This document shows, one piece after another, positions 34,009 to 44,828 of a stretch of DNA of 64,000 nucleotides. The position numbers and the translations under genes are program-made. The DNA comes from Chrysomallon squamiferum. Taxonomy: Eukaryota > Mollusca > Gastropoda > Neomphalida > Peltospiridae. The notes under the pieces are model-generated. The model had not been told where the DNA came from, did not search any database, and worked only from the letters and a program-made list of their open reading frames with translations. The stretch lies in contig CM022668.1 of assembly GCA_012295275.1 (NCBI GenBank), forward strand, positions 14,148,022-14,212,021, given 5' to 3'. Positions within the stretch are counted from its first letter, which is position 1. Every line of letters starts with the position of its first letter.

Positions 34009-34220
34009 TTTTTTAACATAAATCCAAAAAAAACGTACTTTGTAAAAAGTTAATCTGATAAACATTCCAACTTTGGTAAACTTCCACCAAGTTCTAGTAA
34101 CTTCTCAAACTTACCTAAATTTAAACCTGACACCGAACTTATTTCAGTTTCCCAATTGGCCCATGAACTTCCAGCATTTTCGCTTAAGGGTGGGCTATGA
34201 TCTGAACTCGTACTGTCCAT
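22087..34220 (-). CDS. Coiled-coil protein with C-terminal CAP-Gly domain, 11 exons, about 534 aa
   Basis: Exons in gene order: 34115-34220, 28497-28635, 27945-28104, 27076-27390, 26208-26287, 25413-25501, 24611-24750, 24028-24198, 23189-23325, 22770-22876, 22087-22245; all GT-AG. Exon 3 (LEKKVYQFKRENEAL) and exon 6 (KKEIEILRKRLKDLE) encode coiled coils. Exons 9-10 (residues about 405-477) encode a CAP-Gly domain: GERVMIKGDKLGCIRYIGH, then VGRNDGFYHGKRYFYC, with the family's GKNDG motif present as GRNDG. CAP-Gly domains bind C-terminal EEY/F tails of tubulin and EB proteins, so a microtubule or centrosome role is likely. Exon 8 has a CKCTAC Cys cluster. A second in-frame ATG (34232) would add four residues. 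Problem: exon 3 ends in phase 0 but exon 4's useful frame needs phase 2 entry, so an indel or missed exon lies there. The final AGG-TAA overlaps a donor-like AG|GTAACT, so more 3' exons are possible. Confidence 0.8.
22770..23325 (-). other. CAP-Gly domain (two exons plus intron)
   Basis: Exon 9 (23189-23325) supplies the first half, and exon 10 (22770-22876) the second half. The join (IELEVP/VGRNDG) is in phase 1. The conserved glycines and the aromatic RYF of the family are present. The Lys of GKNDG is replaced by Arg, a conservative change that should keep ligand binding. Confidence 0.88.
23440..24020 (-). repeat. Weak degenerate repeat in intron 8 of the CAP-Gly gene
   Basis: Phrases like GGTTAACATCA or ATTAACATC recur near 23558, 23664, 23747, 23851, 23918 and 24008, each near AAACACT or TTTTAACA. 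Period is about 60-110 bp and conservation is low. Confidence 0.3.
25713..25960. repeat. (AAT)n and mixed trinucleotide microsatellite
   Basis: An AAT run at about 25713-25770 degenerates into AAC/GAT/AAT mixtures and a short GT run (25925-25940). The Asn-rich open frame here is a repeat artefact inside intron 5 of the CAP-Gly gene. Confidence 0.9.
26352..26619. mobile_element. Mariner-type MITE, 268 bp, in intron 4 of the CAP-Gly gene
   Basis: The left end TACTGGGTTGGAACTAAAG and the reverse complement of the right end, TATTGGGTTGGAACAAAAG, form imperfect terminal inverted repeats of about 25 bp. Each begins with TA, the mariner target dinucleotide. The interior (about 215 bp) lacks a transposase and contains a GT microsatellite (about 26440-26500). 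TGGGTTGGAAC-type ends are known from mariner elements. It is non-autonomous. Confidence 0.8.
27619..27940 (-). repeat. Decayed copies of the exon 3 donor region, with AAT runs
   Basis: The end of exon 3 with its splice donor (plus strand GTACCTGTATCTGTGAAGTC at about 27941) has relatives at about 27845-27870, 27760-27790 and 27674-27700, each followed by GGTCATGTATAATAATA. Between them lie AAT/AAC runs. None has a usable open frame: the copies read a stop in the exon-3 frame. Confidence 0.6.
29060..30030 (+). repeat. Degenerate tandem repeat of about 65-95 bp in intron 1 of the CAP-Gly gene
   Basis: A unit beginning CACTAGTTTCATATTACTA, then AGTACTATG, a T-rich part, TTTGTTCTAGTGCTGTTTACC and CACATAC recurs about eleven times. 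Anchors lie near 29229, 29284, 29349, 29418, 29489, 29566, 29644, 29713, 29810, 29867 and 29950. Copies are strongly diverged. Confidence 0.65.
30609..30860 (+). repeat. Direct duplication, offset about 204 bp
   Basis: ATTTAAATAYACAACTTCTA and the following TTTTACAGATATACTGCATG occur at about 30609-30652 and again at about 30813-30856 with nearly identical sequence. AACAGCTAAATTC phrases recur around them. Confidence 0.65.
30957..31690 (+). repeat. Separated direct repeat and microsatellites
   Basis: A segment with CACTCTGYATCWTATGAATR then TGTAATATCARAYAGACTT lies at about 30966-31008 and again at about 31638-31677. Between them are GT/ATGT-rich sequence, an ATT run (31361-31390) and a poly-T tract (31449-31476). 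Confidence 0.5.
32036..32525. repeat. (GT)n and (AC)n microsatellites in intron 1 of the CAP-Gly gene
   Basis: A GT run lies at about 32036-32098, with AC runs at about 32356-32388 and 32497-32523. The rest of intron 1 to 34114 shows no exon. It contains a poly-T tract at about 33908-33934 and an ATT run at about 33975-34004. Confidence 0.9.
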
Positions 34221-34813
34221 GGTACCCCTCATTATACAACACTTTATCCATTTAGCATCATATCCAACAGTACATGAGCGGCCATTTTGTTTTAACAGAC
34301 GTAGATATAGCTTGTTTCAGAAAACGATAAAAGCGAGGTCGCATTGCTATGCGAGCTAACCATTGGAGCCAAGCTAAGAAATTTTGGTCAACGGCATAGA
34401 ATGGCCGGAAACTTTCAGTTATTCCGGATGTTTTTAAAGTTGGCGAATTCCATTTACGTTATTCAATGTCGAGTTGATAGCACGCACCTGATTAGACTGT
34501 GAAATGGTTTACGAGGTATTTTCTATATGCAGCTTTGACAAATGGTGCTGGTTCGTGATTACAGAAAATATGCAGGTGCGACAGCTGCTGTTTGTTTCCG
34601 CGGTTATGAAAGCATATTATGTACTGGCCTTTTTTTCTACATAACAGAAAACAATATTCAGTTTCTAGTATGGTTCTCGTATTAAAAGTATTTTTAAAAA
34701 AAAGAAGAAGAAAAAAAAGAAATAAGACCATTTTATTACGGCTAAAACATATAAGCTGAAATATATTTTTCTCCCTTACCCAAAGAATTTTAAAATAAAA
34801 TAATAAAATAAAA

Positions 34814-34858
<45 letters not shown>

Positions 34859-34976
34859 CCTTAAACATCTTTAATAAAAGATGCTAGACGGATAATATCA
34901 CCTAATTCCCATAATAATTTTCGCGGTATTTTCGTGTGACGTCGTCAAACAGAAGTTCACTAGCAACGCGATTGCA
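34221..34976. promoter_or_regulatory. Head-to-head interval between the CAP-Gly gene and A1
   Basis: The two genes diverge from this 756-bp interval, so both promoters should lie here. It holds a short palindrome TCGCAT-TGCT-ATGCGA (about 34340-34355) on the CAP-Gly side, a GT microsatellite (about 34815-34857), and the A1 promoter element near 34918-34946. No coding exon was recognised. Confidence 0.5.
34918..34946 (+). promoter_or_regulatory. Shared cluster promoter element (A1 copy, variant CRE)
   Basis: TTTTCGCGGTATTTTCGTG is followed by TGACGTCGTC. It matches the C, D and E elements (TCGCGATATT then TGACGTCATC), but here the palindrome has one change (TGACGTCG). It ends 30 bp before the start codon, closer than in the other genes. 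Confidence 0.5.
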
Positions 34977-35237
34977 ATGAAGGTTTTGCTTATAATAGCG
35001 ATGTTTATAAACATTTTATTGTTCTTTTTGCTTGTTCCTTCTTTGGAACCAGCATCTGCAATGGTAAGATTTTACAAAGTTCTTATATTTAACTATAAAC
35101 CTGTGTTTTCGAGGATATCAAAATAATAATTAATTTGAATTTCCAGATATATCGCAACAAGGTGAATTTTGAGTTGAAGATGATTATGGTTGTTGTTAAA
35201 TATTAAATCACAATAGCTAAATAATTAATGAATAATT

Positions 35238-35275
<38 letters not shown>

Positions 35276-35918
35276 TAGTAATTGTTTAATGTCCACGAAA
35301 AACATGAACTTGTTAAGAATTAGAGGTCATTGATGATGAGTTTCCAAAACATCCGCTTTGAAAATGTTTTATGCGTGTATCTACCTATATATGTATCGGC
35401 TAATGCCACACGTAAATGTGGCGGGAGGGGTGGGGGCGCGTTTTGGTACATGTGCTTGTGTAGGTATGTGTGTGCATGCATGTATATATTTAACAAACTT
35501 TCAAAATATTACATAAGCCACGTACCCGTACACAAATATACATACACACGTCTGTGTGCATGCGCGCGGGTATGTGTGTGTGTGTATGTATGGATAGATT
35601 GATGTATGCAGCCATGTGTGTATATCTACATGTAGGCCTGTATGTCAGTGCATGCACATACATACACACATATATATATATATACACGCATCCATACAGA
35701 CGTGTGTATGTATATTAGTGTGCGTGTATGTGGGTTAAGTTATACTTTGAAAGTTTATCAAATATATACATGCATGCACCCACATACCTACACATGCACA
35801 TGTACAAACAAACGCCCCCACACACACACACACACACAGACACACATTTACGTGTGGCAGTAGTTCTCTATATTATTTGATAGGACTGCGAATTATCCTG
35901 CATTTTAATATTATTTAA

Positions 35919-35972
<54 letters not shown>

Positions 35973-36405
35973 TTAAACATTAAACTAAAATAAAATAAAA
36001 TTTGTCTTAGACGGTGATCAAAGGGAAGTAACTCTTCTCTTGTTTACATCGTGATCTCTTCAACACCATTTTCAGTATTTGAAATTTTGTATTTAATTTT
36101 TCTGCCTAGCAAAGTTAAATCTTTTTCTTCAGTACCAAAACTATTGCTTCTGCTGGAAACAGTAACTACATTTATGTTGTGTCCACTTCAATGGTCTCTG
36201 ATATCAAACAAAATAAATCCCATTCGATCGAGTTTCTAACTCCCTTTCACTTTAGTTAGCGCATGCGTTCATTCATGCATAAATTATAAGCATAAACAAA
36301 ATCAGAGGGAGCAGTTATTGTTAGGTTATCACAACTCAGTGCATAGTTGTCTTAAATATACAAATTAAAAGTAGTATTTCATCTTTTAGAAAATTCGAAG
36401 AACTA

Positions 36406-36474
<69 letters not shown>

Positions 36475-39400
36475 TGTTGTTGTTGTTTTGTTGCAGTTTT
36501 TGTTGTTGTAGTTGCTACTATCATTATTATTTACATTCTAATTAATATCATAACTGCTATAATTAATACCTTTTCAAGTGCAGTTGGAAAATCGTTCGGC
36601 TAATTTGTTACTTTTTAAAGAATATTTCACCTTGTAAGAGCAATTGTACTATGTATGACACACTAGATGAAAGCATGACAAGAATTTATTTTGTTCAATC
36701 CGAAGAACTGAAATCTTTTCCACTAGTAATATAATAACTACTTGGTCCTTCAATTTATATACCTTCAATTTATTTATTTGAATTATAAAATTTAGGACAC
36801 GGGACTCAGAACCGACACTACTACTATTTTTGTTTGTTTACGCTTTTAGCCCATGTTTACCATGGCAAAGAAAAAACAGGAACATCTTAAAGAAAATCCT
36901 CCGATGCCAAAGCTGACCAAGCCACAGCAGATTGGCGAGACAAGGGAGGATGATAGAATCATGATAGACCAGAAAGCCAAGACACTAGACAAGTTAATGT
37001 CACAAAGTGAAACTATCATGAAAATTCAGTCACAACGGCCAAATGGCTTACAAAACAAGCCTATCGGACAAGAGGATATTCCATCAGGAACTAGCCTTAC
37101 CGAGTCACACATGGATCAGACTAAAAACCATAAACCCAGAAGACTACACCAAATACTGTTGAACTACATGCCGATAACATTACAGACCCCTACAAAACAT
37201 GACAACGTAGTGTCACAAATGGATGAGGTGAAAAAACACGAACCCAAAACACTACACGAAATAATGGTGAACTACATGCCCGGAACATCAGGCAAAACAA
37301 TGTCCAGAGGGAGGAAGGATGTAACGGAAGATAAACCCAAGTCCAGAAACGAAACGTCAAGATGGCGTCAAATTCTAGAAGATAAACGTCAAATTCTAGA
37401 AAATAAACGTCAAATTCTTGAACGGAAACGTCCTGTTTTAACGAAACTTGAAACCTTGTTACATACCAAACCCAAGACACCAGAAGAGACTGTGGAAAGC
37501 CATAAAGAAAAATCACAACAACAAACTGAGGAAAGATTGTCACAGCAAACAGCCAAGGTGGCATCAGATGACAAAGACACACCTCCAACAAAACTGAGAC
37601 GGAAGATTCGGTCAGCGGAAGAATCCCCACAGCAAGGCAACACCCATGTCAAATTTTACTATCAGATACAATCACTTTGATGAAGATCCCGATGATTATG
37701 ATTTCGAAATTGATTACGAAAATCAACCTGCTCCACTGTCTCGATCAGCAAATAGAACCGAAAATGTTGTCAGTAATATCATGAACCTCATCAAGAACGC
37801 CGATGCGATAACGAGAGAGAAAATCGACAACAGCACTAAAACCATAAACGAAGGCATCAGTCCGACCCTCGTCATCACACACGCTGAAGACTCAGGTCTC
37901 AGAATGAATGCGACCAACACCAACGAAACACATCAAGAAGATGATCGTGTCGACACGCTGCACAATAGTACGGCGAACAAAATATCTTCTGCAAACCCAA
38001 ATACACCGAAACAGCAGAAAGGGAAAAAATCGCTTGTAATAAAAAGCACCTTTCACATAAATAGGAATCACACAGTCGGTAAGACTGTCAAGAATGTTAC
38101 TAAGAAGAAAACAAAGACTGAAGTCAGCAGTTATGAAGACATCAGTATAGAAGAAGACGACGGTTCGGTTCAAACCGTGGAGAACAGCAATGATCAAAAC
38201 TCGACAAATGTCAGTCACACACTTGATACTGAACTGACCGTGGACAAAGTGAAGGAAATCAATGATTTAGATGAATCACTAACTCATTTCAGATTCATTG
38301 AGCCATCAAACATTAATCACCTGAAAAACTGGAAAAAAACCCAAAATCCAACAGAAGAAAAGAATCCAGACTCGAATGAAATCACGATTACCACTCTTGT
38401 TACTTTACCTAATTCAAACAAACCAAGCGATGAACGTTCTAAACAGAAATTAACTGACTACAGAAAACATTTGGCATTATATCTGAAAAGTAAACTCAAT
38501 CCAAATAGGAAAAGGAAACGGAAAACATTTTGGTACGAATCGGAGGATCCGATAATTAAAAAAATCCTGAAAAAAATGAAATTGGCATCGAATGGTAAAA
38601 AGCACGGAAATTTTAAAAAGAAAAAGGAAGTAACGCTTTCACCAACGAACAGTTTTGCCTATCCAGTAATAATCAGAAATCATAGCAGGACGAAACTGAG
38701 AAAAAAATTAGCTTTGCTACTGAGAAAAAAACTGAAAAGGGCCGAAATGAGAAGGAAACATCATCTCAAAATGAGAAATTACCGCCTTCGCAAGTTAAAA
38801 AAGGATGAAAAAGAAAATGAAACAGAACAAACAGAAATTAAATTAGTTCAAACATTAACATTGCCTCAAAAATCCACAGGAGATAAAAAACATAAGAAAT
38901 TTGCTGAAAGAATATATATAGCTAAAGTCCTGAAAAACAAACTGAAATCCATGAAAAAACGACAAAGACAGAGAAAAATGATGAACGATTTATTGATGAA
39001 AATGAAATCCCTTCATTCAAGAATAACCGGAGTGCAGTTAACACAAACAAATAAAACAACTTACGAATATCCAATAAAACAGCCAGTGAGGAAATCAAAA
39101 ACGAGAGAATTAAGGGAACGTTTAGCTACGATTTTAGAATCGAGATTGAAAATGTCCGAGGCCAAAGAGCAACATAAAGGTGGTATGAATAACCAAACTG
39201 TGAAGTCAGAAAAAACGTTAACAAGAGAACAGCTGGCTAACATACTGAGGAGGAAAATAGAACCATCGGAAAAGCTAGAAGAAACAAAAAAGAAGACTGT
39301 TGATGATGATGATGATGATGACGACTTGGTGAACTTCGCTGTTGCCCTTTTACTCGCAGCAGAGGAAGAATCAGGCAAAGAAGCACAAGTTCGTGAAGAA

Positions 39401-40237
39401 AATGGATACACAGTGATCTCTGTGAAGGGAGTTAAGCTTCGTTTCGGACACCACAAACACAAACTGCCCGGAACAAAGAAAATTCAAAGCGTTAAACTCC
39501 CAGGTGCAGAGGGCAAAAAACTAGGTGAAACCAATGTAACAGCAGGATATTTAAACACTTTGTTGGAAAAGAAACTCGAAATACTGGACAATGCAAATGA
39601 ATCTAAAGCACAGGCAAAAGTTGTCACACAGAAGATTGTTCAAACAATCGAGGTGCCAGTTCAAAATGTTGAGAATTCGCAAGCGGATGAAACTAGCGTA
39701 TCCGACCTCAGACATCGTTTATCAAAGCTGTTAAAAAACAGATTATATCCAGTGGGAATTCTAAGCTTTCCAACTGCAGAAGATGAAATCAAAAATAAGC
39801 AAGCAGTAAAAAATCAAATAGAAACCATTCAACAAGTAAAAAAAGAAATAAAAGGCATCCAAAAAGTAGAAAATGAAATAAAAAACATTCAACAGGAAGA
39901 AAATGAAATAAAAAGCATTCAAGAAGTACAAAAAGAAATAAAAGGCATTCAAAAAGTCAAAAATGACATACAGAGCATTCAACAAGTACAAAATGAAATA
40001 AAAATCGTGTCACCAATAACAGATAAATCTGAAAGCGTGCAGCAAACACCAAATACTGATGATCAAAACTACAGTGAAACTATCACAGACGAATCAGATG
40101 GGTTCACATTAACATCAATTAGAAACAGTTTAGCTGCTTTACTTAAAAGACAGCTGAAAATTCCACATGAAAGGAAATCTCAAAGAAGAAAAATCAGACC
40201 TAAGCCAATGGTCGATGACGATTATTTTGAAGTCTAA
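34977..40237 (+). CDS. A1: secreted charged helical-repeat protein, 2 exons, one frame break
   Basis: Exon 1 (34977-35063) encodes a 29-residue signal peptide (MKVLLIIAMFINILLFFLLV...) and splices in phase 0 (donor GTAAGA) to exon 2 at 36850 (acceptor TTTTAG). Exon 2 reads 277 codons to a stop at 37680. A second frame, open from 37646 to 40237 (863 codons), continues the homology to A2, so one extra base lies near 37646-37650. The N-terminal half has duplicated LH[EQ]I[LM][LV]NYMP motifs and QILE(N/D/R)KR repeats. From about 38380 on, eight modules combine a strand such as VQTLTLP or VQTIEVP with a cationic helix such as RELRERLATILESRLK. A 10-residue repeat (NEIKNIQQEE type) fills about 39800-40010, and an Asp run lies at about 39299-39323. 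No enzyme domain is seen. It is a new family to me, probably an extracellular structural or peptide-precursor protein. It could be a recent pseudogene or carry an assembly error. Confidence 0.75.
35926..36475. repeat. ATT microsatellites in A1 intron 1
   Basis: ATT runs lie at about 35926-35972 and 36409-36473. Upstream, 35400-35860 is AC/GT-rich. Otherwise the intron (35064-36849) shows nothing coding. Confidence 0.9.
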
Positions 40238-40263
40238 TATTTTTTTTTTTTATTCTATTTTTC

Positions 40264-40314
<51 letters not shown>

Positions 40315-40588
40315 TATTGTTGTTCTTGTTGTTATTATTATTATTACTATTATAATTATTATTATTTATTGTTCTTTTTATGATTATTATTATTATTATT
40401 ATCACTATTATTATTATTATTATGATTATTATTATTATTATTTTATTGTTACTAATTCATTTTTTAATTTATTTATTTATTATAATGCTTTTTTTTTTGT
40501 TTTTTTGTTATATCCACAAAATATTACTTGGTATCATTTTCTTATTTATTTATCTTTTTTTTTGTGTTGTTTTTTATGCTGATATATG

Positions 40589-40627
<39 letters not shown>

Positions 40628-40996
40628 CATCATCATCATTATAATTATTATTATTAATTATCTTTATTTTGTTATTATTTATTTTTTTCAGTATTGCTAT
40701 TATTATTATTATTATGTTAATTTTTCTTATTATTATTATCATTATTATTATTGTTATTATCATCATCATCATCATTATCATCATCATAACAATTATTATT
40801 ATTAATTTTTTAAATTATAATTATTATTATTATTTCAATTTTTATTATTGTTACTATTATTATTATTATCATCATCATCATCATTATTATTGATTATTTA
40901 TTATTTATTTATTTATTTATTTATTTGTTTATTTATTTTTATTTTATTTATTTTTATTATTATTCTCTTTTGTTCCCATTTTGTATGTATGTGTGT

Positions 40997-41069
<73 letters not shown>

Positions 41070-42072
41070 TGAGAGTGAGTGAGTGTGTTGGTTTGATGCT
41101 AATAAATGTATATATTTAATTAACAATTACTCTTTGTTTTGTTTGTTTTTAATTTTTATTTATTTATTTATTTTTTTATTTTTTTGTTATTCATTTATTA
41201 TTATTATGATTTAGATTTACTTAAACGTGTCTAATGCAGATGTAAATTCACTGAGGTTTTTTTCTTTTGATCCATGATTTACCACTGGCACTAATGGAAG
41301 ATGAGAAAAAAAATAATTGTAATAAAAGTAAAAAATAATAATAAAAATAAAGAAGAAAAAAAAAACAATAGATAAAAGTAGAATAAAATCGAAATAAAAA
41401 TAAAATAAAATAAAATATAATATCAATAAATCAGAATTTATGGATATACGAATAAGCAATGGATACAAAAATATATTAATGAAGAAAGAGATAATTTAGG
41501 CATTCTTGTATACTTATATTACAGCAGTTCTGTAAAGAAAATGGAACGTAAATTACCTGTTTATCAGGAATTCAAACAAAACAATATAAAGAAGTTTATA
41601 GTATTTGTGTTCTAAATTTTAAATGACGAGAGAGAGAGAGAGACAGAATTTTTTGGTTTATTGTTCTGTGTAAATTACAGTGTTTCAAATCTTACATACA
41701 CCTAAATACAATGGTATGATTCTTTAGCGGCTTCTAGACTTTTCCAAGATTTCATGCATTATTATAATTTTTCCAACATACTATTTCTATTTTTTAATTA
41801 GTCGTTAATTTATTGTTTCCTTTTTTCTTTTTTTTTTTTATTCTGAGTCGTAAATATTCGGATAAATGAAAACTAATTATGTATGTATATATTACTGTGT
41901 TTGATTTTAATTTACACATTTTAATGAATTTATAATAATAATAAAAATATTTATAATCGCAAATGAAATAAAATAATCTATCAAAAAAAGATAAGACGAA
42001 ATATTATTTAAATATGTATATTTATTTGTCCAAAAATAAAAACAAAATATATATATCATCGTATAAATATTA

Positions 42073-42103
<31 letters not shown>

Positions 42104-42128
42104 CATTGTATCTGACAATTATTAAATT

Positions 42129-42188
<60 letters not shown>

Positions 42189-42282
42189 TGTAAATGAAAT
42201 GAAAACAATCATTCAAAAAAGAGAAGAATTATTTTTAAATATGTGTATTTATTTATATCCAAAACTTTTTCTTTTTTTTTCC
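40238..42282. repeat. 3' region between A1 and C: ATT zone and (GT)n
   Basis: ATT/ATC/TTTA runs fill about 40262-40960, and a GT run lies at about 40988-41069. From 41090 the sequence is shared with the A2 flank. From about 41690 to 41960 it is shared with the 3' flanks of D and E (TCGGATAAATGAAAA, AATCGCAAATGAAAT). An AAT run lies at 42131-42188. No exon. Confidence 0.85.
41101..41106 (+). terminator. Candidate poly-A signal of A1 (AATAAA)
   Basis: AATAAA sits in a block (GATGCTAATAAATGTATA, then TTAACAATTACTCTTTG) conserved at the same place after A2. It lies 863 bp after the A1 stop. Conservation between copies is partly just shared descent, so this is suggestive only. Confidence 0.35.
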
Positions 42283-43314
42283 TTACTTATTTAGGATACG
42301 TTCCTCTTTCAAAAACAGTTCTGCTAATTTGTTAAGTGTCTTCATTATCTTTTTATTAAGAACCGATGAGATTATCCTTCTTGCTTTAGCGTTCACCTTT
42401 ATAATATCTCGTATCTGAGCCTCCAGTTCGAGTTGCGCCTTAGGTGCCACCACTTTCTCATTTAGCAGAAGCCAGACGATTTCCGGCAGTGTCAGGGACT
42501 TCTGCTGTCCTGTTTCCTTTATCGTATTATTTTCCTTTTTCAACATGCTTCTCACTAGCGACAGGAAACTTTCGAACATCGTAAATTTCGGTTCCAAAAC
42601 TGTTATCTTTATTGTGTAGTTTTGCAGTTTCATCGCCAGTTGATGCTCGAACACAATTTGCTCCAGTTTTTTGTTTTTCTCTTGTATCTGACTTCTCACT
42701 TGTGATAAAATATCATCGGTACTGTTGATTTTCTTCTGTATTGCATTTTTCACTTTTTTCGCTATTTCTTCTGGATCGTTATCGTTTTGTTCTACCTCGC
42801 TTTGCCCGTGTGACGCTATTTCATCTAGACTCTTATCTTTCTGTTCCATTGCACTTTGTTCTTGTGACATTATTTCCTCGACATCGTTGTCTTTTTTCTC
42901 TCTCTCGCTTTGCTCTTGTGACAGTATTTCATCTAGATTGTAATCTCTCTGTTCAATCGTACTTTGTTCTTGTGACATAATTTCCTTAAAACTGTTGTCT
43001 TTCTGTTGTACCTCACTTTGGCCTTGTGTCACAATTTCCTGTGAAAATAGCAACGACAATAATGATTTGGAAATAAAAATTACCTCCTTCAGGCTTTTGG
43101 GTTTTTGACTTTTAAGAATTATCTCATTGTTTTCTTTTTCTTATCTTTCCGCTACATTACCTCACCCCCCACACACACCTAAATAAAAAAATAGAATAAA
43201 AAAAAACCAAAACAAGTTACGATTAAATCTAAAAAATTTCAATTAACTTACAGCTGGGAATGTGAGTTCCAAAGTACAAACGAGAAAAAACAGCAAGAAG
43301 ATATTTGCGAACAT
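42283..43314 (-). CDS. C: secreted 18-residue-repeat helical protein, 2 exons, 272 aa, intact
   Basis: Exon 1 (43252-43314) encodes exactly 21 residues, a signal peptide MFANIFLLFFLVCTLELTF plus PA. Donor GTAAGT, phase 0. Exon 2 (42283-43038) follows acceptor TTTTCACAG and gives 251 residues to the stop. Residues about 22-110 hold four to five 18-residue units of the type [DE]EIMSQEQSxxEQKDxxL. A Lys-rich helical part follows, then the cluster module TIKITVLEP...FLSLVRSMLKK, a second strand KSLTLPEIVWLLLN, and a C-terminal helix ARRIISSVLNKK. Sequons include NYT and NNT. No Cys is present after the signal peptide. The reading frame is clean. Function unknown; the signal exon and promoter shared with D and E imply common secretion and control. 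Confidence 0.8.
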
Positions 43315-44211
43315 AATATCTAGTTATTTCAGCCAACCTTCGTTATAAAGACATTGCTAATTAATTTCGTTTACATCTGATGACGTCATTATGATATCGT
43401 GAAAATTAATTCCATACATTTCCGGAAGTAGATATTATCACATTTATTATTTTTGTTTAAAACGGTTAATATTTATAAATACGTTGTAATTTGTATTTAA
43501 AAATAAATAAATACGTAAATAAATTAATAAATAAAAATTTAAATAGTTGAATATATATAAATGTGTGTGTGCGCATGTGTGTGTGTGCGCGCGTGTGTGT
43601 GTGTGTGTGTGAAATTAATGTTTAAAACTTCGTTAAAAACGTTTTAGATTTTCTTCGTATCAGTCTTAAGAGGGGCTATTGTTATTATTATAATTAAATA
43701 TATCTAAATTTAATATAATTTATTCAAAATGTTTAGTAAAATGTGATGTTAACGAGAACAAAACAAATAAAGAAGAAAAACACAAAGAAAAACGAAGAAA
43801 GAATAACACAACATAAATAATAAATAATTTATTTACTCGAGAAAAAGGAATAGTATTTTATAAACCTATTTTCGTAAACCTTAGCGCCTATATTGACTTT
43901 TTAAAATAAATTGTTGGAAATGGCATTAGTGGCGTACAGTAACTTTGTCATATTTTATTTTACATTATGATTTATTCGTGTACGCTTTTTATCGTTTATA
44001 TTCTGATATGTTACTAGATAATTAATAGTTGTTTTTGTTGTTTGTTTCTTTTCGTTTGTTTGTTTATTTGTTGTTGTTGTTGTTGTTGTTGTTTGGGGTG
44101 GGGGCAGTGTTCTGTTTTCTTGTAATAATATTCAGTCCTGTGGCAATGGCATCAGTTTTCTGAAAAATTTCGTCGTCCTTATCTCAATAGTTTTTATCAT
44201 CTTTGTTCTTT

Positions 44212-44245
<34 letters not shown>

Positions 44246-44665
44246 TTTTTCATTTCATGATTCGACGAAACAGTTTGAATTTTGTTTTATTATAATGCCC
44301 ATGTTTGAAGGTGAACTAGATTTTATTTGGTTTCTTGAACACTTCAGCCTTTTTTTTTAATCTTAGGCAATTTTTTTTTAAATATCTCTTTGTTAATTTT
44401 CATTCTTTCCCTGGCATATAACCATTTTGTAAAATTTATTTTTCTTTTCTTTTAAAACACTGCAAACTAGGCTTTTCCAGTCATTTACATTATCTTTCCA
44501 ACATGATATTTATATTATACAATTATTCATTAATTAATTTTTCACTTATTGTTTTCATATTATTTTTTTTTTTTCTTTGTATTATATCGGATAAATGAAA
44601 ATTATGTCTATGCATATATTCTTGACTTTACTGTTCACTTTTCAGTGAATTAATAATAATAATAA

Positions 44666-44696
<31 letters not shown>

Positions 44697-44828
44697 AAAA
44701 ATCGCAAATGAAATGAAACTAATAAAAGAAGAAAAACAATAACAAGTATTAATTAAATATGAATATTTATTTATATGCAAAAACTAAACAGAAATCAGTT
44801 TTTCTTCTTCTTCTTCTTCTTCTTCTTC
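43315..44828. other. Non-coding interval between D and C
   Basis: It holds the C promoter element, a GT run (about 43562-43610) and a GTT run (about 44065-44092) next to a short G-rich stretch. A poly-T tract (44217-44243) and the 3' flank of D (44440-44720) follow; the flank ends in AAT/GAA runs (44650-44699). No exon seen. Confidence 0.6.
43379..43405 (-). promoter_or_regulatory. Shared cluster promoter element with full CRE palindrome (C)
   Basis: On the gene strand TTTTCACGATATCATAA is followed by TGACGTCATC. The CRE palindrome occupies 43381-43388, 66 bp before the start codon. D and E carry it at 67 and 65 bp. Confidence 0.65.

Larger units (their letters stand above)
34977..41610 (+). 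repeat. Left arm of large inverted duplication (A1 side)
   Basis: Coding and flanking sequence matches the reverse complement of about 59165-64000. Shared non-coding marks are GGACACGGGACTC before exon 2; GATGCTAATAAATGTATA and TTAACAATTACTCTTTG after the gene; then TTTACTTAAA...GTGTC, AGATAATTTAG and CTTCAAACAA. The right arm runs off the window, so true arm length is unknown. Confidence 0.75.

Noticed and set aside
37190-37652. Antisense frames over A1 and A2 coding sequence
   Set aside because: Shadow frames of Lys/Glu-rich coding DNA; the sense frame is conserved between A1 and A2.
40380-41072. Ile/Tyr and Cys/Val polymer frames after A1
   Set aside because: ATT and GT microsatellites.
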